DNA from: Lachnospiraceae bacterium
Lineage (GTDB): Bacteria; Bacillota; Clostridia; Lachnospirales; Lachnospiraceae
DNA length: 64,000 nt
Reading direction: 5' to 3'
NCBI GenBank assembly: GCA_028689585.1
Contig: JAQVCW010000003.1
Span: 1 to 64,000, forward strand
In this document: in pieces, positions 6,994 through 14,907 of the stretch
Numbering within the stretch: the first letter of the stretch is position 1
Layout: every line of letters begins with the position of its first letter
The notes under the pieces: generated by a model
Told to the model about the DNA's origin: nothing
What the model saw: the letters and a program-made list of their open reading frames with translations, nothing else
Database searches by the model: none
Made by a program: the position numbers and the translations under genes

Positions 6994-8022
6994 TTACTGT
7001 ACTTTTACTTCCCCTGCCAATACTTTCTTGTAATCCTCATAGTTTTTCTTCAACAACTGCGGTGTATTTAATTCATAAGGACATTTGCCCATGCACTGAC
7101 CGCATTCCAGACATCCCTCGATTTTCTTCATCTCCGCCTGCATTGCCTCCGTCAGCCATGCGTTGGACGGCGCACGTCTCAGCATCAGTGACATTCTGGC
7201 GCACTGATTGATCATAATGCCGGCAGGACATGGCATGCAGTAGCCGCAGCCTCTGCAGAATTCTCCGCTGAGTTCTTTTTTCTCTTTTTCGATAAATTCC
7301 TGTATTTCCTCACCCAGCACCGGGGTCTGATCCATATAACTCAGCCATTCTTCCAGTTCTGCCTCTTTTTGAATGCCCCAGATCGGCAGCACGTTGTCAA
7401 ACTGCGTCATGAAAGCCATAGCTGCTCTGGAATTATTGATCAGACCTCCTGCCAGGCCCTTCATGGCGATAAATCCCATGCCCGCTTCCCTGCATTTCGC
7501 CACCAGTGCCTGATCTTTTTCGGATGAAAGGTAACTGAACGGAAACTGCAGCGTTTCATACAGTCCGGACTCTATGCTCTCCATGGCAATATTCAGCTTG
7601 TGGGCTGTGATTCCGATATGACGGATTTTCCCCTGCTTCTTCGCTTCTTCCATGCATTCATATATGCCGGTGCCGTCTCCCGGGCGGAAACACTGATCCG
7701 CACAGTGGAACTGATACAGATCCAGATAATCCGTTTTTAAATTATGCAGTGTCGTTTCCAACTGTTTCCAAAAATCCTCCGGCTTCTTTGCAGCGGTTTT
7801 AGAGGCAAGATACACCTTTTCCCTCATTCCTTCAAAGGCTGCTCCCACCTTTTCCTCGCTGTCACTGTAAGCTCTGGCCGTATCGAAGAAACGCATTCCT
7901 CCTTCGTAAGCCCTGCGCATCAGCTTTACCGCTTCTTCTTTTGTAATGCGCTGAATGGGCAATGCGCCAAATGCATTCTGCGGTACCTCTATCCCTGTAT
8001 TTCCAAGTTTCATCTGTCTCAT
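6994..8022 (-). CDS. Aldo/keto reductase with C-terminal 4Fe-4S ferredoxin domain
   Basis: A 342-residue cytoplasmic oxidoreductase. Residues 1-240 form the NADPH-dependent aldo/keto reductase barrel, with the usual tetrad visible in FFDTARAYSDSEEKVG (Asp, Tyr), YLASKTAAK (Lys) and LDLYQFHCAD (His). Residues 255-330 carry two cysteine clusters, CRGCGYCMPCPAGI and CLECGQCMGKCPYEL, typical of anaerobe aldo/keto reductases that also handle electrons through iron-sulfur centres. The substrate is unknown. The start follows AGGAGGAATGAAAA. The adjacent EamA gene is in the same direction. The 122 bases upstream, before adenine deaminase, hold nothing I recognise. Confidence 0.9.
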   Translation of the reverse strand: MRQMKLGNTGIEVPQNAFGALPIQRITKEEAVKLMRRAYEGGMRFFDTARAYSDSEEKVGAAFEGMREKVYLASKTAAKKPEDFWKQLETTLHNLKTDYLDLYQFHCADQCFRPGDGTGIYECMEEAKKQGKIRHIGITAHKLNIAMESIESGLYETLQFPFSYLSSEKDQALVAKCREAGMGFIAMKGLAGGLINNSRAAMAFMTQFDNVLPIWGIQKEAELEEWLSYMDQTPVLGEEIQEFIEKEKKELSGEFCRGCGYCMPCPAGIMINQCARMSLMLRRAPSNAWLTEAMQAEMKKIEGCLECGQCMGKCPYELNTPQLLKKNYEDYKKVLAGEVKVQ

Positions 8023-8144
8023 TTTTCATTCCTCCTGATTTCTTTTTCTGATTTCTTTTTCTTATTAAGCTCCGGAACGTCTCTGAAACGGCATCGCCGC
8101 TCCTCTTCCATGGCAGTGTTTACATTCTCTCTCCTAAACTATTC

Positions 8145-9836
8145 TCAAAGAAAGCTCCCCTTCTCCGCATCGTACAGTCCGGCCTCTGTCAGCCGTATCT
8201 GGGGGATCACCGTCAGCGCCATAAAGGAAAGAGTAATAAACGGTTCTATTCCCTCTCTTACTCCCAGCGCCCTGGCCTGCTCTTCCATCTTCTGCACCTT
8301 TTTCTTCACCTCTTCTGCTGTAAAGCAGCTCATCAGTCCTGCCACCTGCAGCGGCAGGGAATTTAATACCTTTCCATGGGATGCGATCGCATAGCCTCCC
8401 TGTATTCGCCGCAGTTCTTCCACTGCCGCAATGATATCCTCATCATTATCCCCTGCTGCAATGATGTTATGTGCATCGTGGGATACACTGGTGGCTACCG
8501 CGCCTCCCACGATGCCGTATCCCTTCAGCGGACAAACCGCTGTGCGCCCCGTGCGCCCATGCCGCTCCGTCACACACAGCTTCCCATATTCTGCATTCGG
8601 AGCGAAAAAACCATCCTTTTCCGGAATGTTTTCATATCTATGTAATGTCAGCAGCTGCTTTGGCACCATTTCCATCACATGCATCGGCCCTTCCACCTTC
8701 AGCCGCAGCTTCTCACCAGTCAGGCTTTCACAGATCACACTGCCCAGCAAAGAGGGGGCAACCAGGCCGCAATGCCAGTTTTCCCCATTCTCTGCGGACA
8801 CCTGCCGTCCTTTTTGAAATATCAGCTCCGGTTTTACGCTCTCCAGATCATCCATCACCAGAATATCCGCCTGATATCCTGCTCCGATGGCCCCCAGCTT
8901 CTTCAAGCCAAATGCTTTTGCCGTGTAATAGGATGCCATTTTGTAAGCCTTGACCGCCGGAACGCCCATTGCAATTGCCTTACGGACACAGTAATTAATA
9001 TGCCCTTCCTTCTCAATCTCTTCCAAATGCTTGTCATCGGTACAGAACAGACAGCGTTCGAATGGCATGTGCTCTTCCAGGACAGCCTGCACCAGCGTCT
9101 CCAGATTCCGGGCCGCACTGCCCTCCCGGATCAGGATATAAAATCCCGCCCGCAGCTTATCCAGCACCTCTTCCTTTGTGGTGCACTCATGGTCATTGCA
9201 GACACCCGCCGCCCGGTAAGCCTGCACATCATTTCCTGCAATGCCCGGTGCGTGTCCATCCACAGTTTCATTCCGGAACAATTCCAGCTTTTCCATGATC
9301 TCCGGCTGTTCTGTCAGCACATCCCCAAAACGCATCACTTCCCCCAGGCCAAGCACTCTGGAATGTTGTAAAAACGGCTTCATATCAGAGGCCAGAAATT
9401 TTCCGGCACCGTTGGTATCAATATCTGCTGCGGGAACACAGGAGGGTAGCATAAAAAATACGTTCACCGGAAGCTGTTCTGTCGCATCCAGCATGTACTT
9501 CATTCCCCCGGCCCCGGCCACGTTTACAATTTCATGAGGATCTGCAATCAGCGTGGTGGTTCCCTGTCCTGCAACACAGTACGCCAGTTCCGGAGGTGTC
9601 ACCATGGTTGACTCAATATGCATGTGCCCGTCGATCAGTCCCGGTACCAGATATCTGCCGGTACAGTCCACCTCCAGCTCTCCACGATAAGTGCCTACTC
9701 CGGCTATCATTCCATCCACAACCGCAACATCGGCACAGATCAGTTCTTCCGTAAACACATTTAAAACCATTCCGTTTTTCAATACCATATCCGCAGGCTC
9801 CAACCCCCGGGATACCTGAATCAAGCTTTTTTTCAC
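8145..9836 (-). CDS. ade: Adenine deaminase
   Basis: Adenine to hypoxanthine deaminase of the amidohydrolase superfamily, used in purine salvage. The metal-binding HMH is in GLIDGHMHIESTMVTP. Further family marks are TTLIADPHEIVNVAG, the HAPG of VDGHAPGIAGNDV, SDHECT-like CNDHECTTKEE, FCTDDKH and SVSHDAHNIIAAG. The length of about 563 residues is normal. I choose the GTG at 9836 because GGAGG precedes it by six bases and the protein then starts VKKSLIQVSRGLEPAD, as in relatives; an ATG eleven codons upstream lacks a ribosome site. No purine riboswitch is visible in the short leader. Confidence 0.93.
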   Translation of the reverse strand: MKKSLIQVSRGLEPADMVLKNGMVLNVFTEELICADVAVVDGMIAGVGTYRGELEVDCTGRYLVPGLIDGHMHIESTMVTPPELAYCVAGQGTTTLIADPHEIVNVAGAGGMKYMLDATEQLPVNVFFMLPSCVPAADIDTNGAGKFLASDMKPFLQHSRVLGLGEVMRFGDVLTEQPEIMEKLELFRNETVDGHAPGIAGNDVQAYRAAGVCNDHECTTKEEVLDKLRAGFYILIREGSAARNLETLVQAVLEEHMPFERCLFCTDDKHLEEIEKEGHINYCVRKAIAMGVPAVKAYKMASYYTAKAFGLKKLGAIGAGYQADILVMDDLESVKPELIFQKGRQVSAENGENWHCGLVAPSLLGSVICESLTGEKLRLKVEGPMHVMEMVPKQLLTLHRYENIPEKDGFFAPNAEYGKLCVTERHGRTGRTAVCPLKGYGIVGGAVATSVSHDAHNIIAAGDNDEDIIAAVEELRRIQGGYAIASHGKVLNSLPLQVAGLMSCFTAEEVKKKVQKMEEQARALGVREGIEPFITLSFMALTVIPQIRLTEAGLYDAEKGSFL

Positions 9837-9944
9837 ACGCAACACCTCCAATGGATAAACTGCTTTCAAGCTAAAACGGACATCAACAATCCCGTAACTG
9901 ACTGCAATGCCCGCTTTTCCCTTTTTTATTAAGACCTATTCTGT

Positions 9945-10289
9945 TTACTGAAGTATCTGTAACAATTCCGACTGCTTCTCTAAAAGCTCCTGATAAATCG
10001 TCAGCAGATTTTCTATCCGTCCGGCGCGCAGAGGTTCCACGATCCGCACTACCACCTCAAACAGCGGAGACAGACCGGTATTGGCAAAAATTCCCTTCAG
10101 CGTATGCGCCGCATCAAATGCTTCTTCTTTATTTTCTTTTTCCAATGCTGTTCCAAGAGTATCTAAGGATGGATCCGATGCCACCTGCTTTATGCAGTCC
10201 AGCAAAAATTCTTCGTCATCGAGCATACGTTCCAAAGCCCCATCTACATCACAACCCCACTCTTTTAATTTTATCAGTTCGTCACTCAT
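9945..10289 (-). CDS. Free-standing HPt (histidine phosphotransfer) protein
   Basis: A ~114-residue four-helix phosphotransfer protein. The phosphorylated His lies in the signature AAHTLKGIFANTGL. Such proteins relay phosphate between receiver domains. The frame is open further upstream, but a clear promoter (TTGACA, 18 bp, TATCAT at 10378-10349) lies inside that stretch, and AAAGGA precedes the ATG at 10289, giving MSDELIKLKEWGCD. No histidine kinase is adjacent. The nearest receiver domains are in the large GGDEF/EAL protein 4.6 kb upstream in the same direction, a plausible but unproven partner. Confidence 0.8.
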   Translation of the reverse strand: MSDELIKLKEWGCDVDGALERMLDDEEFLLDCIKQVASDPSLDTLGTALEKENKEEAFDAAHTLKGIFANTGLSPLFEVVVRIVEPLRAGRIENLLTIYQELLEKQSELLQILQ

Positions 10290-10348
10290 TCTCCGGTAAT
10301 CCTTTCCTTCGATTTTAGCTGCAATCGAACAAAAATTTTCTTGGATTA

Positions 10349-10378
10349 ATGATAGCACTTGAGACAGAGACTTGTCAA
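10349..10378 (-). promoter_or_regulatory. Promoter of the HPt gene
   Basis: -35 TTGACA (10378-10373), 18-bp spacer, -10 TATCAT (10354-10349), on the minus strand. The expected start of transcription is near 10341, about 50 bases before the ATG at 10289, which fixes the start choice. Confidence 0.7.
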
Positions 10379-10423
10379 TTGAGAATTGTCCGCTGTCTGC
10401 CCGGATATCACAGAAAGTTACCA

Positions 10424-10517
10424 TTCAGCCTTGAAATGAGGACGCTTTCCGGGCGGCTGCCCCAGGTATACCGCAGGCAGCCGCCCGGAAAGCTGTTCGT
10501 CAAGTAAAAGGCTGAAC
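10424..10517. repeat. Palindromic interspersed repeat, family A, complete copy
   Basis: A perfect 18-bp stem, GCTTTCCGGGCGGCTGCC and its complement, encloses a CCAGGTATACCGCA loop. Less perfect outer arms end in TTCAGCC/GGCTGAA. Half copies occur at 18477-18512 and 35259-35306. There is no T run, so it is not a simple terminator. It fills most of the gap between the ABC operon and the HPt gene. Confidence 0.8.
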
Positions 10518-10560
10518 TGTAACTACAGAAACCAGGCTTGCTTCAAACAAAAGCAGTGCT

Positions 10561-12411
10561 TCACACTGCAGCATCAAACTGGGAATTATACAGATCCGCG
10601 TAGAACCCGCCCTGCTCCAGCAGTTCTTCATGGCTGCCCTGCTCCACAATATCGCCGTCCTTCATAACCAGGATCAGATCCGCATTCCGGATCGTGGACA
10701 GACGGTGTGCGATTACAAAACTGGTCCGCCCCTTCATCAGGTTATCCATCGCTTTCTGAATGCGGATTTCCGTTCTGGTATCCACCGATGAAGTGGCTTC
10801 ATCCAGGATCAGTACGCGGTTATCCGCCAGTATTGCACGAGCAATGGTCAAAAGCTGCTTCTGTCCCTGAGATACATTGCCCGCCTCTTCGTTCAGCTCC
10901 ATCTGATAGCCTCCCGGCAGGACACGGATAAAACGGTCCGCATGGGCTGCCTTTGCAGCGGCTATGACTTCTTCATCGGTAGCATCCAGGCGTCCATACC
11001 GGATATTTTCCATAATGGTTCCCTTAAACAGCCAGGTATCCTGAAGCACCATACCGAAGGCATCTCTCAGCTCCCGGCGGTTATAATCCTTTATATTGTG
11101 GCCATCCAGGCTGATCTCTCCTTTATTCACATCGTAGAAGCGCATCAGCAGTTTGACCATCGTAGTCTTGCCGGCACCAGTGGGTCCAACGATCGCCACC
11201 TTCTGCCCGGGATGGGCCTGAGCGCTGAAATCATGGATGATGATTTTTTCCGGATCATATCCGAAGCTGACATGGGAAAACTCCACCTTGCCCTGCAGTT
11301 TTTCTTTTTCCAACGGTACCGGATTTTCGGCGATCTGGCTCTCTTCCTCTTCCTCAAGGAACTCGAATACCCGCTCTCCTGCCGCTGCCATGGACTGCAC
11401 CAGATTGATCACCTGGGCGATCTGCTGGATCGGCTGGGTAAAGTTTTTCACGTATTGGATAAATGCCTGGATATCACCGATGGTAATAACGCCTCTGGCA
11501 GCCAGCATACCGCCGGAAAGTGCCACTCCTGCATATCCCAGATTGCCCACAAACATCATGATGGGGTGCATCATACCGGAAAGGAACTGGGATTTCCATG
11601 CAGAATCATATAAAACTGCATTGGTCCGGTCAAACTCTTCTATGGTCTCTTCTTCTTTATTAAATACCTTGATCACACTCTGGCCGCCGAAAATCTCTTC
11701 CACCTGGCCGTTGATATGTCCCAGGTATTCCTGCTGCCTGCGAAAGAACTTCTGAGAGCGCTTTACCACCAGAGAGATCAGTGCGGCAGAAACCGGCAGA
11801 ATGATCAGCGCAATCAGCGTCATCAGCGGAGAAATGCTCAGCATCATCACCAGCACGCCAATCAGTGTCGCCACTGCCGTGATGATGGTGGTAATGCTCT
11901 GATTTAACCCCTGTCCCAGCGTATCCACATCATTGGTGATCCTGGAAAGCACTTCTCCATAGGTTCTGCTTTCAAAATACTTCATGGGCATCCGGTTGAT
12001 CTTTTCCGAAATCTCTTTGCGCATCCGATAACAGATTTTCTGAGTCACGCCGGTCATCAGCCATCCCTGGCAGAAGCTTAAGGCAGCACTGATGACATAG
12101 ATGCCAAGCACCGTCAGCAGGATCTGACCGATCCGGCCAAAGTCAATGCCCCCGGTCCCTGAAATCTTATTCATCAGCCCTTCTGAGAGAACTGTCGTTG
12201 CTTTACCCAGGATCTTCGGTCCGACTACGCTAAAGACCGTGGATCCGGCCGCAAAGATCATGACCAGAAATACTGCCAGCTTAAACTGTCCGATATACCG
12301 GATGATCTTCCTCATAGAACCCTTGAAATCCTTGGATTTTTCCATAGGATGCATGCCGCCGCCCGGTCCGTGAGCACGGCGTCTCGGCATTTTACTGGTC
12401 TCTTCACTCAT
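10561..12411 (-). CDS. ABC exporter half-transporter, second subunit
   Basis: A ~616-residue type IV ABC half-transporter: six membrane helices (about residues 45-330), then an ATPase domain with Walker A GPTGAGKTT, signature VSQGQKQLL, Walker B ILADNRVLILDEATSSVD and the switch HRLSTI. An N-terminal 40-residue basic, Gly/His/Pro-rich segment (RRRAHGPGGGMHP) is cytosolic. The ATG at 12411 is preferred because it overlaps the stop of the upstream ABC gene by eight bases (ATGAGTGA), giving translational coupling; an upstream in-frame start would run 80 bases into that gene. The two subunits probably form a heterodimeric multidrug, lipid or peptide exporter. The substrate is unknown. Confidence 0.9.
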   Translation of the reverse strand: MSEETSKMPRRRAHGPGGGMHPMEKSKDFKGSMRKIIRYIGQFKLAVFLVMIFAAGSTVFSVVGPKILGKATTVLSEGLMNKISGTGGIDFGRIGQILLTVLGIYVISAALSFCQGWLMTGVTQKICYRMRKEISEKINRMPMKYFESRTYGEVLSRITNDVDTLGQGLNQSITTIITAVATLIGVLVMMLSISPLMTLIALIILPVSAALISLVVKRSQKFFRRQQEYLGHINGQVEEIFGGQSVIKVFNKEEETIEEFDRTNAVLYDSAWKSQFLSGMMHPIMMFVGNLGYAGVALSGGMLAARGVITIGDIQAFIQYVKNFTQPIQQIAQVINLVQSMAAAGERVFEFLEEEEESQIAENPVPLEKEKLQGKVEFSHVSFGYDPEKIIIHDFSAQAHPGQKVAIVGPTGAGKTTMVKLLMRFYDVNKGEISLDGHNIKDYNRRELRDAFGMVLQDTWLFKGTIMENIRYGRLDATDEEVIAAAKAAHADRFIRVLPGGYQMELNEEAGNVSQGQKQLLTIARAILADNRVLILDEATSSVDTRTEIRIQKAMDNLMKGRTSFVIAHRLSTIRNADLILVMKDGDIVEQGSHEELLEQGGFYADLYNSQFDAAV

Positions 12412-14728
12412 GCTTTGCACCCTCCTTTTCTTCCTGAATCCCCAGCTCCTTCGCGGATAGCTGGGAACGGGCGATCTGCTCATATACCTCACAGTTTTTC
12501 AGCAGCTCTTCATGGGTTCCCTTGCCCACTATGCGCCCTTCATCCAGCACCAGTATCTGCTGCGCATGAAGAACCGTACTGATTCGCTGTGCCACAAGAA
12601 TAACCGTGCTGTCCTTCATATTTTCTTCCAGCGCTTTTCTCAGCGCCGCATCTGTCTTCAGATCCAGTGCGGAAAAGCTGTCATCAAACACATATACCTT
12701 TGCATCCTTCGCCAGCGCTCTGGCAATAGAAAGGCGCTGCTTCTGCCCTCCTGAGATATTGGAGCCTCCCTGGGCAATGGTACTTTCATACCGCTCTTCC
12801 TTTTCATCAATGAACTCCGCAGCCTGGGCAATCCCGGCTGCCCGGTCCAGCTCTTCTTCCGAGGCATCTCTTTTTCCGAAACGCAGATTATCTCCGATGG
12901 TGCCGGAAAACAGCACTGCCTTCTGCGGCACAAATCCAATGGCATCCCTCAGCTTTTTCTGGGGAAGCTTCCGGATATCCACACCGTCCAGTAAAATACT
13001 GCCCTCTGTCACATCATAAAGCCTTGGGATCAGATTCACCAGCGTGGTCTTGCCGCAGCCCGTACTTCCGATAATTGCTGTGGTCTTGCCCGGTTCCGCC
13101 GTAAAATCAATATCCTCCAGGGCATTTTCCTCTCCGCCCGGATATTTGAAATTCACATGGGAAAAGGTCAGCGTACCGCCGGAAACGGATACTTTCTCCG
13201 GCTGTCCGTCATCTAATATGGTATCCTTAGTCTCCAGGATCTCATCGATACGTCCCGCTGCCACTGCCGCTCTTGGCAGCATAATGGACATCATGGTCAG
13301 CATCAGAAATGACATGACAATCTGGATCGCATAGGTCAGAAATGCAGTCATAGCCCCAACCTGCATTGCCCCCTCATCGATACGGTGAGCCGCCACCCAT
13401 ACGATTCCAACACTCAGCACATACATTAAAAGCATCATGCCCGGCATCATAAAGGTCATTACACGGTTGGTAAACAGCATGGTCCTGGTCAGATTTTTAT
13501 TGGCCTCATCAAACCGCTTTTCCTCGTGCTGCTCCCTTCCAAAAGCGCGGATCACGGAAAGCCCGGTCAGTATCTCTCTGGAAACCAGGTTTACCTTATC
13601 CACCAGCTTCTGCATCAACTGGAATTTCGGTCTGGCGATCACCATCAGGATCATCACATAGCTCAGTGCCGTAATCACGGCCAATGCGATCACCCAGGTC
13701 ATCCCTGCCCCGGTCTGCACTACTTTTACAATTCCTCCGATCCCCATGATGGGCGCATAAGCCACCATACGCAAAAACAGTACGGAAACCATCTGAATCT
13801 GCTGTACATCATTGGTACATCGGGTAATCAGAGACGCGGTGGAAAACTGATCCATCTCTGCACTGGAAAAGCCTACCACCTTCTTAAATACTTTTCCCCG
13901 AAGGTCACGTCCCACTCCGGCTCCTACTCTGGAAGCCATGAAGCTGATGATCACCGTAACAATGCCCATCAAAAGCGTAAGTCCCACCATCTTCAGACCT
14001 TCCATTAAGAGATAATGGTTCTGCTTCTGATGCAGGTCAATTCCGGCCGCCTCCTCACAGGAAGCCGCATAGGCCACGCCCATGGAACGCAGCAGGGAAC
14101 TGCCCATGGTATCTGTGGTCTTTTCTACCGTATCCCGCATAGCCAGCAGATCCTGAGCGGACATCTTTCCTGTCTCCTCCATCTTCTGCAGCACCGGTCT
14201 GACATCAACACAGACAGCCGTGGTCACATTGCCGTTGGCATCCTCCTGCTTCCGTTCAAACGGCTCCAGCTCCACGCCCAGCAGCGCACCGATCTGCTCC
14301 AGGCTCATATTCGAAAGCAGCGCACCTGCCGCTCCGGCCCGTTCGCTTATCATGCTGCGCAGATTATCCTCTGTCATGGCAGAAAGCTGATAGTTCAGCA
14401 GAAGAGGCATCTGCAGCTTCTCATCCAGCGCATCCAGCTCCGCTTCCGTCCTGGTGATCCGCCGGCTGATCCCGCCGTCCTCTTCAAATATGCTGTTCCA
14501 GTCCTCTGCCTCTTCCTCCGTCATAAACAGAGACGCCAGTTCCTTTTCACCGGTGAGCACTGCCTGGGGAATCACATGTTCCACACCGCTGTTCTGGATA
14601 CCGGTATCAATGATATCCGAGGTATATGCCGGCAGTGACAGATCACACCATGCCTGCACGATCAGGAGCAGGAACACACCAAGCACCCATCCCTTATAAG
14701 GCGCCATATGTTTTACAATACTTTTCAT
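12404..14728 (-). CDS. ABC exporter half-transporter with a ~200-residue extracytoplasmic insertion
   Basis: A 774-residue ABC half-transporter, about 180 longer than usual. Helix 1 (WVLGVFLLLIVQAWCDLSLP) is followed by an insertion, about residues 40-245, predicted outside the membrane: acidic, largely helical, containing two cysteines. Helix 2 resumes at LKMVGLTLLMGIVTVI. The ATPase part has Walker A GSTGCGKTT, signature NISGGQKQR, and Walker B YVFDDSFSALDLKTD, where the catalytic Glu of the standard site is replaced by Asp/Ser (FDDS), as in degenerate sites of heterodimeric exporters. It is the first gene of the pair, with a strong promoter and a hairpin leader upstream. The large loop may bind substrate or a partner on the cell surface. 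Confidence 0.9.
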   Translation of the reverse strand: MKSIVKHMAPYKGWVLGVFLLLIVQAWCDLSLPAYTSDIIDTGIQNSGVEHVIPQAVLTGEKELASLFMTEEEAEDWNSIFEEDGGISRRITRTEAELDALDEKLQMPLLLNYQLSAMTEDNLRSMISERAGAAGALLSNMSLEQIGALLGVELEPFERKQEDANGNVTTAVCVDVRPVLQKMEETGKMSAQDLLAMRDTVEKTTDTMGSSLLRSMGVAYAASCEEAAGIDLHQKQNHYLLMEGLKMVGLTLLMGIVTVIISFMASRVGAGVGRDLRGKVFKKVVGFSSAEMDQFSTASLITRCTNDVQQIQMVSVLFLRMVAYAPIMGIGGIVKVVQTGAGMTWVIALAVITALSYVMILMVIARPKFQLMQKLVDKVNLVSREILTGLSVIRAFGREQHEEKRFDEANKNLTRTMLFTNRVMTFMMPGMMLLMYVLSVGIVWVAAHRIDEGAMQVGAMTAFLTYAIQIVMSFLMLTMMSIMLPRAAVAAGRIDEILETKDTILDDGQPEKVSVSGGTLTFSHVNFKYPGGEENALEDIDFTAEPGKTTAIIGSTGCGKTTLVNLIPRLYDVTEGSILLDGVDIRKLPQKKLRDAIGFVPQKAVLFSGTIGDNLRFGKRDASEEELDRAAGIAQAAEFIDEKEERYESTIAQGGSNISGGQKQRLSIARALAKDAKVYVFDDSFSALDLKTDAALRKALEENMKDSTVILVAQRISTVLHAQQILVLDEGRIVGKGTHEELLKNCEVYEQIARSQLSAKELGIQEEKEGAKHE

Positions 14729-14771
14729 ACTCTGGTTTTTCCTTTCTTTCTGTCTTACTCGTTCTCTTACA

Positions 14772-14833
14772 GCAATCAGCAGGGAATGGCCGGCGCCGCA
14801 TAAGAAAAGCGCACAACCCTCTCTGCTGATTGC
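14772..14833 (-). promoter_or_regulatory. Leader hairpin of the ABC operon
   Basis: GCAATCAGCAGAGA pairs with TCCCTGCTGATTGC across a 34-base GC-rich interior. It begins directly after the expected transcription start and ends about 40 bases before the ATG. It could be an operator or an mRNA structure controlling the exporter. Confidence 0.5.
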
Positions 14834-14844
14834 CGTATCGTAAC

Positions 14845-14873
14845 ATATTAGCGCGCAGGCCCTTCGAATGCAA
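14845..14873 (-). promoter_or_regulatory. Promoter of the ABC exporter operon
   Basis: -35 TTGCAT (14873-14868), 17-bp spacer, -10 TAATAT (14850-14845) on the minus strand. The transcript would start near 14838, at the foot of the leader hairpin. Confidence 0.7.
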
Positions 14874-14907
14874 GCGCCATACGAAAATTTTAGAATACTT
14901 TTAGAAC

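Noticed and set aside
9837..9944. Possible purine riboswitch before adenine deaminase
   Set aside because: The 108-base gap to the HPt gene has no three-way junction or the conserved TATA/CTAC loops.
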